Shown here piece by piece: positions 8,338 through 14,845 of a stretch of DNA of 38,059 nt. Origin of the DNA: Acidimicrobiales bacterium (GTDB taxonomy: Bacteria; Actinomycetota; Acidimicrobiia; Spongiisociales; ZC4RG35); the NCBI GenBank assembly GCA_024103415.1, contig JAGFIR010000073.1, positions 1 through 38,059 on the forward strand. Reading direction: 5' to 3'. Below the pieces are notes generated by a model. That model was not told the origin of the DNA. It searched no databases and saw nothing but the letters and a program-made list of their open reading frames with translations. The position numbers and the translations under genes are program-made. The stretch's first letter is position 1, and each line of letters starts with the position of its first letter.

Positions 8338-8526
8338 ATGTCTGACCGAGAAAGGGCGCAGTCCCGCAAACGGGAAGAGTCCGAGAGCACCGAGGAGACC
8401 GAGGCTCGAACCGAGTCCGAGGCGGACCTCGAGGCGCTCGACGACCTGCTCGACGAGATCGACGAGGTCCTCGAGGAGAACGCCGAGGAGTTCGTCAAGA
8501 ACTACGTGCAGAAGGGCGGCGAGTGA
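8338..8526 (+). CDS. pup: Prokaryotic ubiquitin-like protein Pup, C-terminal Glu form
   Basis: 62 residues, mostly disordered and highly charged, with the Mpa-binding helix at about 30-51 (LEALDDLLDEIDEVLEEN) and the conserved end EFVKNYVQKGGE. Pup is attached through its C-terminal Glu side chain to target lysines. In M. tuberculosis the gene encodes GGQ and Dop converts Gln to Glu; here the last codon is GAG, so Glu is encoded directly, as reported for corynebacterial Pup. The stop overlaps the GTG of prcB by four bases. The ATG is supported by a perfect AGGAGG. Confidence 0.97.
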   Translation: MSDRERAQSRKREESESTEETEARTESEADLEALDDLLDEIDEVLEENAEEFVKNYVQKGGE

Positions 8527-9317
8527 AGGGACGACCCTTCGGGCCGCTTCCCATCGACGCGCCGGTCCCGGGCTCCAGCTTCACCGACCTGCTCGAGTCG
8601 TTCGGTCTCACCCCGAAGCTGAGCATTCCCGAAGGGACGGCGGTTCCGATGGTGCCCGAAGGCACCACGGTCCTGGCCACCCGGTACGCCGACGGCGTGG
8701 TGATGGCGGGCGACCGTCGAGCCACCGAGGGGCATCTCGTGGCCCATCGCCGAATCCGCAAGGTCTTTCCGGCCGACCGGACGTCGGGGATCGCCATTGC
8801 CGGTGTCGCCGGTCTCGCCATCGACATGGTGCGGCTCTTCCAGGTAGAGCTCGAGCATTACGAGAAGATCGAAGGAGTCGCCCTCTCGCTGGAGGGGAAG
8901 GCCTCGTTCCTGGCGCGGCTGGTCCGCAACCAGCTCCCGCTCGCCTTCCAGGGGTTGGCGGTCGTCCCGCTCTTCGCCGGCTATGACCAGATCGCCCGCA
9001 CCGGGCGGGTGTTCAGCTACGACGTGGTGGGCGGCCGTTACGAGGAGACCGACTTCGCCAGCACCGGCTCGGGCTCGCGTCTGGCCAAGTCCTATCTGCG
9101 CACTGCATACGAGCCCGACATGACCGCCGGCCAGGCCGCGGAACTCGCAGTCCGCGCATTGGTGGCCGCCTCGCAGGAGGACACGGCGACCGGCGGGCCT
9201 GACCTGCTGCGCGGGATTCTGCCCAACGTGGTGCGGATCGACGCCTCGGGATTCGAGGAGATGGATGACGACGTGATTCTCCCGATCGCCCAGAACGCAG
9301 TGGAGACGATCCGATGA
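8523..9317 (+). CDS. prcB: 20S proteasome beta subunit PrcB
   Basis: 264 residues with a 47-residue propeptide removed at Gly47-Thr48. The mature chain starts TTVLATRY. Counting Thr48 as 1, Asp17 (in MAGDRR) and Lys33 (in RRIRKV) fall exactly at the catalytic positions of proteasome beta subunits. The later blocks VELEHYEKIEGV and DTATGGPDLLRGI match mycobacterial PrcB. It forms the proteolytic inner rings of the core. The propeptide carries PEGT twice (residues 36-39 and 45-48); only the second fits the active-site register. Four-base overlaps join it to pup and prcA, favouring equal alpha and beta production. Confidence 0.96.
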   Translation: MKGRPFGPLPIDAPVPGSSFTDLLESFGLTPKLSIPEGTAVPMVPEGTTVLATRYADGVVMAGDRRATEGHLVAHRRIRKVFPADRTSGIAIAGVAGLAIDMVRLFQVELEHYEKIEGVALSLEGKASFLARLVRNQLPLAFQGLAVVPLFAGYDQIARTGRVFSYDVVGGRYEETDFASTGSGSRLAKSYLRTAYEPDMTAGQAAELAVRALVAASQEDTATGGPDLLRGILPNVVRIDASGFEEMDDDVILPIAQNAVETIR

Positions 9318-9979
9318 CCATCCCGTTCTACGTCGCACCCGAGCAACTCGTCCGGGACAAGGCCGAGTTCGCCCGCAAGGGCATCGCCAGGGGTCGCTCT
9401 CTGGTGGCGATGGACTACGCCGACGGCGTGTTGATGATCGCCGAGAACCCGTCCACCGCCCTCCGCAAGATCTCCGAGATGTACGACCGGATCGCGTTCG
9501 CCGGTGTTGGTCGCTACAACGAGTTCGAGACCCTTCGCAAGGCGGGCATCCGCCAGGCCGACCTCATGGGCTACCTGTACAGCCGCGACGACGTCACCGC
9601 CATGGGTCTGGCCACGGCGTTCTCCCAGACGCTCGGCATGATCTTCACCCGGGACCCGAAGCCCTTCGAGGTCGAGATCCTGATCACGGAATTGTCCCCG
9701 GACGGCGGTCACCGTCTCTTCCGGATCTCATACGACGGCACGCTCTATGACGAGCGCCAGTTCGTGGCCATCGGTGGCAAGGCCGAGCGGCTCACCGAGG
9801 CCCTGGAGAGCCTGTGGCGCCCCGACATGACCGTCCAGGAGGCGTTCGCCGCAGGCGAGGAGGCCTTCCGTCAGGCAGAGGGCCGCGAGTCGGAGGGCTG
9901 GGAGCTGGCGGCACTGGACGCGAACCTGGGCCGGCGGGCGTTTCGACGCATCGATCCTGCCGAGCTGAGCACGAACTGA
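9314..9979 (+). CDS. prcA: 20S proteasome alpha subunit PrcA
   Basis: 221 residues. The N-terminus (FYVAPEQLVRDKAEFARKGI) is the alpha-type H0 helix that forms the axial gate, followed by RSLVAMDYADGVLMIAENPS and ISEMYDRIAFAGVGRYNEF, both diagnostic for actinobacterial PrcA. No propeptide or catalytic Thr is present, as expected for the outer ring. It should assemble with PrcB into the core particle and receive the Mpa C-terminal tail. The ATG overlaps the prcB stop by four bases. It is slightly shorter at the C-terminus than mycobacterial PrcA, ending soon after NLGRRAFRRI. Confidence 0.96.
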   Translation: MTIPFYVAPEQLVRDKAEFARKGIARGRSLVAMDYADGVLMIAENPSTALRKISEMYDRIAFAGVGRYNEFETLRKAGIRQADLMGYLYSRDDVTAMGLATAFSQTLGMIFTRDPKPFEVEILITELSPDGGHRLFRISYDGTLYDERQFVAIGGKAERLTEALESLWRPDMTVQEAFAAGEEAFRQAEGRESEGWELAALDANLGRRAFRRIDPAELSTN

Positions 9980-10008
9980 TACTGCGCCGCTACCAGGCAC
10001 TCCGGCGA

Positions 10009-10020
10009 TAGGCTGACCAA
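10009..10020 (+). promoter_or_regulatory. Putative leaderless promoter of pafA
   Basis: TAGGCT at 10009-10014 lies six bases before the ATG at 10021, the spacing expected if transcription starts at the A of the start codon. No ribosome-binding sequence is present, which also fits a leaderless mRNA. Confidence 0.4.
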
Positions 10021-11376
10021 ATGGAGCGCCGGATCTTCGGGCTGGAGAGCGAGTACGGGGTCACCTGCACCCTCAGGGGTCAGCGACGCCTCAGTCCCGA
10101 CGAGGTCGCCCGCTACCTGTTCCGCCGGGTCGTCTCCTGGGGTCGCTCATCCAACGTGTTCCTGGAGAACGGCGCGCGTCTGTATCTCGACGTCGGCTCC
10201 CACCCCGAGTTCGCCACACCCGAATGTGACGACCTGGAGGACGTGGTAGCCCACGACAAGGCAGGGGAGAGGATCCTCGAAGGCCTCGTGCACGGGGCCG
10301 AGGAGCGTCTCGCCGAAGAGGGCATCCGCGGCGAGATCTACGTCTTCAAGAACAACACCGATTCGGCCGGCAACTCCTACGGATGTCACGAGAACTACCT
10401 GGTCAGCCGGCACAAGGACTTCCACCGCACGGTCGACGTCCTCATCCCGTTCCTGGTCACCCGTCAGATATTCCTGGGTGCCGGCAAGCTGACCCAGACC
10501 CCGCGAGGGACGACCTACGCCATCGCCCAGCGGGCGGATCACATCTGGGAGGGCGTCTCGTCGGCGACCACCCGATCGCGGCCGATCATCAACACCAGGG
10601 ACGAGCCGCACGCCGACGCCGAGCGCTACCGCCGTCTCCATGTCATCGCCGGGGACTCCAACATGAGCGAATACGCCACCTACGTGAAGGTCGGGACGAT
10701 GGTCGCGCTGCTCCAGATGATCGAACGGGACGTCGTGTTCCGCGACCTCGGTCTGGAGAACCCGATCCGGGCCATCCGCGAGGTAGCCCACGACATGACC
10801 GGTCAGCGCAAGATCAAGCTCGCCAACGGACGGGAGTTGAGCGCTCTCGACATCCAGTGGGAGTACCTGGACCGGGCCATGAGGTTCGCCCGCAGTCCCG
10901 GCTTCCCGCCCCAGGTGCAACGGGCAGTCGACAAGTGGGAGCACCTGCTCACCGGTCTGGAGAAGGACCCGATGACCCTCGACCGGGAGGTCGACTGGGT
11001 GATGAAGTACAAGCTGCTCGAGCGCTACGCCGCCAAGCGGGGCATCCCCATGTCCGACCCCCGGGTGGCGATGATGGACCTGGCCTATCACGACGTCGAC
11101 CGCAAGCGCGGGCTCTACTACATGATGGAGGCGAGGGGGTTGGCCGACCGGGTGGTCACCGACGAGAAGATCGCCGAAGCCGTCATCCGCCCGCCGCAGA
11201 CGACCCGGGCGCGTCTGCGCGGCGCCTTCATCAAGGCCGCCAAGGCGAAGCGCCGCGACTTCACCGTCGACTGGGTTCATCTCAAGCTCAACGACCAGGC
11301 GCAGCGCACGGTCATGTGCAAGGACCCTTTCAAGTCCCACGACGAGCGCGTGGACAAGCTCATCGAGAGCCTCTAG
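10021..11376 (+). CDS. pafA: Pup-protein ligase PafA
   Basis: 451 residues, essentially the length of mycobacterial PafA, and homologous to Dop. The N-terminus [14 protein letters not shown] holds the nucleotide/metal-binding Glu strand. D57 in [11 protein letters not shown] is the conserved catalytic Asp. Further family blocks are [38 protein letters not shown] and [15 protein letters not shown]. It uses ATP to phosphorylate the Pup C-terminal Glu and then joins it to a target lysine. It lacks the Dop-specific loop after the N-terminal strand. The gene stands 41 bases after prcA with its own putative promoter, so it may be separately expressed. Confidence 0.97.
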   Translation: MERRIFGLESEYGVTCTLRGQRRLSPDEVARYLFRRVVSWGRSSNVFLENGARLYLDVGSHPEFATPECDDLEDVVAHDKAGERILEGLVHGAEERLAEEGIRGEIYVFKNNTDSAGNSYGCHENYLVSRHKDFHRTVDVLIPFLVTRQIFLGAGKLTQTPRGTTYAIAQRADHIWEGVSSATTRSRPIINTRDEPHADAERYRRLHVIAGDSNMSEYATYVKVGTMVALLQMIERDVVFRDLGLENPIRAIREVAHDMTGQRKIKLANGRELSALDIQWEYLDRAMRFARSPGFPPQVQRAVDKWEHLLTGLEKDPMTLDREVDWVMKYKLLERYAAKRGIPMSDPRVAMMDLAYHDVDRKRGLYYMMEARGLADRVVTDEKIAEAVIRPPQTTRARLRGAFIKAAKAKRRDFTVDWVHLKLNDQAQRTVMCKDPFKSHDERVDKLIESL

Positions 11377-11392
11377 CGACCAGAATCACCTC

Positions 11393-12319
11393 ATGCAGAA
11401 CGTCGTCGAGCGTGTCCTCAACCTGCTCATCTATCTGCTGGAGTCACCGCGCCCGGTGACCGCCGACGACGTCCGCTACACGGTTCAGGGCTACGGGCAG
11501 GAATCCGACGAAGCCTTCCACCGCATGTTCGAGCGGGACAAGGACCTGCTGCGGCGTATGGGCGTCCCGCTGAAGCTCGTGGCGCTCGACGAGTGGGAGG
11601 TGGACTTCGGCTACACCGTCGATCCCGACGAGTACGCCCTCGCCGATCCCGGCCTCACCCAGGAGGAGAAGGTCGCCCTGTCGGTGGCGGCCCGCATGGT
11701 CCGCCTGGGCGGCTCCCATCTCGGTGTCAATGCCCTCTTGAAACTCGGCGGCGTGGAGCGTGTCGCCGGTCTCGAGCCCCTCGGCGCCGACCTGGGCGAA
11801 GAGTCGGACGTCCTGGGGGAGCTTTTCGGCGCGGTGAGCCAGCGCCGACGGGTCGCGTTCGACTACCGCGGCCACCGCCGTGAATTGGAGCCCTGGGGCA
11901 TCGCCCATCGCAGGGGGCATTGGTACGTCACGGGAAAGACGCCCGAGGGCGAGAGGGTCTATCGGGTCGACCGCATGGCGAAGGTCGAGGTCTCCGAGGA
12001 GACCGGTCAGTTCACGCGCCCCGATGACTTCGACATCAGGAAGGTGATGGACGGCCAGCCGTGGGAGGCCGGATCGGGTGACGAGGTCGAAGCCAGGGTG
12101 AGGTTCGACCCGGACCTCGCCTGGTGGGCGGCGCGCACGCTCGGCGTGGCGGCACCGGCCGAGGGTGAGCCACTGGAAGCCACGGTGCCGGTGGTCAACA
12201 AGGACGCCTTCCTCGGCTGGGTGCTCAGCTTCGGTGCCGGAGCTGAGATCCTCGAGCCCAGTGACCTTCGTGACGAGGTGGTGGCACGGGTGGAGGGGGC
12301 GCTGGAGGCACTGGCATGA
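11393..12319 (+). CDS. pafB: WYL-domain transcriptional regulator PafB
   Basis: 308 residues. An N-terminal winged-helix segment (about 1-60, ERVLNLLIYLLESPRPVTAD) is followed by a WYL domain (about 150-210, VAFDYRGHRRELEPWGI then GHWYVTGKT, so the WYL triad reads WYV) and a C-terminal WCX domain. PafB with PafC forms the activator of the RecA/LexA-independent DNA-damage response in mycobacteria. The position after pafA and a four-base overlap (ATGA) with the next WYL gene identify it. CAGAAT lies six bases before the ATG and could be a weak leaderless -10. Confidence 0.92.
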   Translation: MQNVVERVLNLLIYLLESPRPVTADDVRYTVQGYGQESDEAFHRMFERDKDLLRRMGVPLKLVALDEWEVDFGYTVDPDEYALADPGLTQEEKVALSVAARMVRLGGSHLGVNALLKLGGVERVAGLEPLGADLGEESDVLGELFGAVSQRRRVAFDYRGHRRELEPWGIAHRRGHWYVTGKTPEGERVYRVDRMAKVEVSEETGQFTRPDDFDIRKVMDGQPWEAGSGDEVEARVRFDPDLAWWAARTLGVAAPAEGEPLEATVPVVNKDAFLGWVLSFGAGAEILEPSDLRDEVVARVEGALEALA

Positions 12320-13260
12320 GCTCGAACCGCACTGCCGACCGCCTCAACCGCATCCTCGCTCTGATCCCGTACGTACTGGAACAGGGTGTGGTCGACGTCG
12401 AGGAAGTGATCGACCGCTTCGGATACACCCGGAACCAATTGCTCAAGGACCTGAACACCGTGTTCGTCTGCGGTCTCCCGGGCTACGGGCCCGGTGATCT
12501 CATGGAGGCCTATCTCGACGAGGACGAGGTGGTGATCGACGCCGCCGACTACTTCAAACGTGCACCCCGTCTCACCTCCACCGAGGCTCTCGGCCTCCTC
12601 GCCGCCGGACTGACGGTGATCGGGGCCGGTCAGGGGACGCCAGCCCTCGAGTCGGCCGTTTCCAAGCTCATGGCGAAGGTGATGCCCGATGCCGATCCGG
12701 CGATCACCGTGGACGTCGTCGACCCGACCGAGCACGTCGCAGAGCTGAAGAGTGCCGCCGCCGACGGACGGGTGGTGCGGATCACCTACACCTCGGTCGG
12801 GAAGGAGCAGACCACCGTCCGCGAGGTCGAGCCCTGGACCGTGTTCCACACCATGGGTCGTTGGTACGTTGCCGGCTACTGCCGGATGGTCGAAGAGCAG
12901 CGGACCTTCCGTCTCGATCGCATCCGGGAGCTCGAGGAGACCGGGGAGACGTTCACGCCACCCGAGGACCGGCCCGAGCCCGGTGTCGGTTACTCGCCGT
13001 CCGACGGCGACGTCGCCGCCGTGATCGAGCTCGGCCCCAATGCCCGCTGGGTGCTCGAGTACTACCCGGTGGAGGTGCTCTCCGACGACGGCGAGACCGC
13101 TCGCATCCGATTCTGGGCCCCCGACCCCGAAGTGACCGCGCGTCTGCTGGTCCGGCTCGGCTCCTCGGCCCGGCTGGTCGATGGCCCGGAAGTGGCGCAG
13201 CGTCTGCGCGAACTGGGCGAAGCCCTGCTCTCCCGACACAGATTGGGACCGGAGACCTAG
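12316..13260 (+). CDS. pafC: WYL-domain transcriptional regulator PafC
   Basis: 314 residues with the same order as PafB: winged helix (about 1-65; ADRLNRILALIPYVLEQG), WYL domain (about 150-215; VRITYTSVGKEQTTVREVEPW then MGRWYVAGYC) and a WCX-like C-terminus. The ATG overlaps the pafB stop by four bases, so a 1:1 PafB-PafC product is expected. The pair probably acts as one heterodimeric DNA-damage regulator. Downstream, the mycobacterial order would continue directly with tatA; here a zinc-ribbon gene intervenes. Confidence 0.92.
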   Translation: MSSNRTADRLNRILALIPYVLEQGVVDVEEVIDRFGYTRNQLLKDLNTVFVCGLPGYGPGDLMEAYLDEDEVVIDAADYFKRAPRLTSTEALGLLAAGLTVIGAGQGTPALESAVSKLMAKVMPDADPAITVDVVDPTEHVAELKSAAADGRVVRITYTSVGKEQTTVREVEPWTVFHTMGRWYVAGYCRMVEEQRTFRLDRIRELEETGETFTPPEDRPEPGVGYSPSDGDVAAVIELGPNARWVLEYYPVEVLSDDGETARIRFWAPDPEVTARLLVRLGSSARLVDGPEVAQRLRELGEALLSRHRLGPET

Positions 13261-13329
13261 ACGCCACCCTTCAGATCCTGGCCCCGCTTGCCGATGACCA
13301 ATTCAGTTATGGGCGAGCGGAGACCAGGA

Positions 13330-13620
13330 ATGACGACCATCAAGACGACTTGCGCACAGTGCGGTGACATCCACCTCACTCCGGACGATGTCTCACTCGA
13401 GCTGCGTCCCGGAGGCCGTGAGGGTGACTATCGATTCACCTGCCCGACGTGCACTCATCAGCAGCGACGCCCAGCCAATTCTCGAGTTGTGAGCGTCCTC
13501 CTCGCGACCGGGGTCGCCTTCGAGGTGATCAACCCGGAACCAATCACCGAGGAGGAGATCGAGGCGTTCGCAGCCGCCCTGGAGACGGAACCGGATCCAT
13601 TCCGACTCCTCGCCGGTTGA
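13330..13620 (+). CDS. Small zinc-ribbon protein of unknown function
   Basis: 96 residues. Two Cys pairs (CAQC near the N-terminus and CPTC about 35 residues later) surround a beta-rich segment (IHLTPDDVSLELRPG, then DYRFTCPTC) and look like a single four-Cys zinc ribbon. The C-terminal third is acidic and helical (EEEIEAFAAALE). The start at 13330 follows a purine-rich GGAGACCAGGA; in-frame upstream starts (TTG 13288, ATG 13294, ATG 13309) would add up to 14 residues. It sits between pafC and the tat genes, where mycobacteria have no gene. Similar short proteins occur widely in actinobacteria without known function; a nucleic-acid or protein adaptor role is only a guess. Confidence 0.7.
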   Translation: MTTIKTTCAQCGDIHLTPDDVSLELRPGGREGDYRFTCPTCTHQQRRPANSRVVSVLLATGVAFEVINPEPITEEEIEAFAAALETEPDPFRLLAG

Positions 13621-13641
13621 GAACGGGCCGGTAGGGGCACC

Positions 13642-13669
13642 GACACACTCCGGGGGGCGGAGTTGTGTC
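13642..13669 (+). other. Inverted repeat (hairpin 1 of 4)
   Basis: The arms GACACACTCCG and CGGAGTTGTGTC pair over 11 base pairs with one bulged base around a GGGGG loop. It follows the zinc-ribbon gene stop by 21 bases. Confidence 0.55.
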
Positions 13670-13678
13670 AGGCGGCCG

Positions 13679-13710
13679 GAAGGTGACGACCTAGGGGGGT
13701 CGTCACCTTC
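13679..13710 (+). terminator. Perfect 13-bp hairpin, terminator-like (hairpin 2 of 4)
   Basis: GAAGGTGACGACC and its exact reverse complement flank a six-base TAGGGG loop. There is no T-run after the stem (TCCCATTT follows), so it is not a classical intrinsic terminator. Its position between the zinc-ribbon gene and tatB and its perfect stem suggest transcript-end formation or 3'-end protection, on either strand. Confidence 0.5.
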
Positions 13711-13711
13711 T

Positions 13712-13754
13712 CCCATTTCATGGGCCGTACAAGCTTCACCGGCCCCCGCCGGTG
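13712..13754 (+). other. Two further short inverted repeats (hairpins 3 and 4)
   Basis: CCCAT-TTC-ATGGG at 13712-13724 and CACCGGC-CCCC-GCCGGTG at 13737-13754 follow directly on the 13-bp hairpin. The whole 13621-13793 interval has no credible reading frame other than an N-terminal extension of tatB. Confidence 0.45.
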
Positions 13755-13780
13755 GCAGGGGGGTTCAAATCGCATGGGGG

Positions 13781-13793
13781 TAGCATCGCTTCC
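13781..13793 (+). promoter_or_regulatory. Putative leaderless promoter of tatB
   Basis: TAGCAT at 13781-13786 is seven bases before the ATG at 13794; the same hexamer lies nine bases before the ispH ATG. No good ribosome-binding sequence lies in between. Confidence 0.4.
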
Positions 13794-14135
13794 ATGCTCC
13801 AGGCCGGAGAGATCCTCGTCATCCTGCTCGTGGCGCTGATCGTGCTCGGGCCGACGCGTCTCCCCGAAGCCGCGCGCAAGATCGGTTCCTGGGCCGCCGA
13901 GTTGAGAAAGGCCGCACGGGAGATCACCCAGGGCCTGGAGGCCGAGGTGGCAGAGGTGCGGAAGGCTGCCGAGGAGGTCAAGCAGCTGCAGGCCGAGCTG
14001 AAACAGGACCTCGACAAGGCCACCCGGTACAACTGGGAGGGCCCCAAGCCGGTGTCAGGGCCGACACCCGAGGACGCCATGGCCGATCTGGAGAAGATCG
14101 AGCGGGGCGAGGAGCCGACAGAGGACGGCGAGTGA
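13794..14135 (+). CDS. tatB: Twin-arginine translocase TatA/TatB-family subunit (TatB-like)
   Basis: 113 residues. A short N-terminus with Glu6 leads into a TM helix (about 5-19), the hinge LGPTRLPEAARKIG (18-31), a long amphipathic Glu/Lys/Ala coiled helix (about 32-80) and an acidic tail. LGP at the hinge and the long helix are TatB features; TatA usually has FG there. With TatC it would form the receptor for folded twin-arginine preproteins. The ATG at 13794 is preferred because it places the TM helix at the very N-terminus; a GTG at 13752 would add 14 residues. It overlaps tatC by four bases. The mycobacterial gene in this slot is called tatA. Confidence 0.88.
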   Translation: MLQAGEILVILLVALIVLGPTRLPEAARKIGSWAAELRKAAREITQGLEAEVAEVRKAAEEVKQLQAELKQDLDKATRYNWEGPKPVSGPTPEDAMADLEKIERGEEPTEDGE

Positions 14136-14845
14136 CGGCCGATCGGCCCCAATCGATCCTGAGCCACCTGGACGAGCTCCGCTGGCGGGTGCTCAAGTCG
14201 GCAGTGGCTGTGGTGGTTCTGGGCGTGCTCGCCCTGATCTTCGTGGACGAGCTGAGGGTGATCCTGGAGCGGCCCTTCTATCTGGCCGACCCGGACGCGG
14301 CCCTGCAGACGTTCGACGCCACCGAGCAGTGGGGTGTCTTGATGCGTGTGGGCCTGTTCGGCGGTCTCATCCTCGGCAGCCCCGTAGTCCTGTACCAGAC
14401 GTGGGCGTTCATCGTTCCGGCCCTGACGCCCAAGGAGAAGCGCTGGGCGATCCCGCTCGTCTCCTCTTTCGTCCTCCTGTTCGCAGTCGGGGTCTTCTTC
14501 GCCTACTGGATCCTCCCGAGGGGTCTGGAATTCCTCCTGGGGATCTTCCCTGACATCGAGAACAACCTGCGGATGGCCTCGTACTACTCGTTCGTGCTCC
14601 GATTCCTGCTCGCCTTCGGGGTTGCGTTCACCTACCCGATCTTCCTCTTCTCGGCTGCCGCGGTCGGAGTCATCTCGTCCGCCAAGCTGGCCAGAGGCAG
14701 GCGCTGGGCATTCCTGATCGTGGTCATCGTGGCGGCCCTCATCACCCCTACCGGTGACGCGTTCACCCTCCTCGCCCTCTCCCTGCCCCTCTATGCCATG
14801 TACGAAGGCACCTATTGGCTGATCCGCCTCATCCTCAAGAAGTGA
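14132..14845 (+). CDS. tatC: Sec-independent protein translocase TatC
   Basis: 237 residues with six hydrophobic helices. The cytoplasmic N-terminus carries SHLDELRWR (11-19), the conserved signal-peptide contact region, and the first cytoplasmic loop carries LTPKEKRW (98-105). YSFVLRFLLAFGVAF and the late ITPTGD motif are also typical. TatC recognises twin-arginine signal peptides in the membrane. The GTG start overlaps the tatB stop by four bases, and the stop overlaps the helY GTG by four bases. No second TatA-like gene is seen in this window. Confidence 0.95.
   Translation: MTADRPQSILSHLDELRWRVLKSAVAVVVLGVLALIFVDELRVILERPFYLADPDAALQTFDATEQWGVLMRVGLFGGLILGSPVVLYQTWAFIVPALTPKEKRWAIPLVSSFVLLFAVGVFFAYWILPRGLEFLLGIFPDIENNLRMASYYSFVLRFLLAFGVAFTYPIFLFSAAAVGVISSAKLARGRRWAFLIVVIVAALITPTGDAFTLLALSLPLYAMYEGTYWLIRLILKK

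Noticed and set aside
13667-13690. Resemblance to the SRP RNA core (GTCAGG ... CCGGAAGG)
   Set aside because: The flanks do not pair into the long SRP hairpin, the asymmetric-loop consensus is not kept, and the GGAAGG is part of a perfect 13-bp stem in a different fold.
13760-13775. tRNA T-loop-like GGTTCAAATC before tatB
   Set aside because: The five bases on either side of the loop do not pair, and no acceptor, D-arm or anticodon arm can be drawn.
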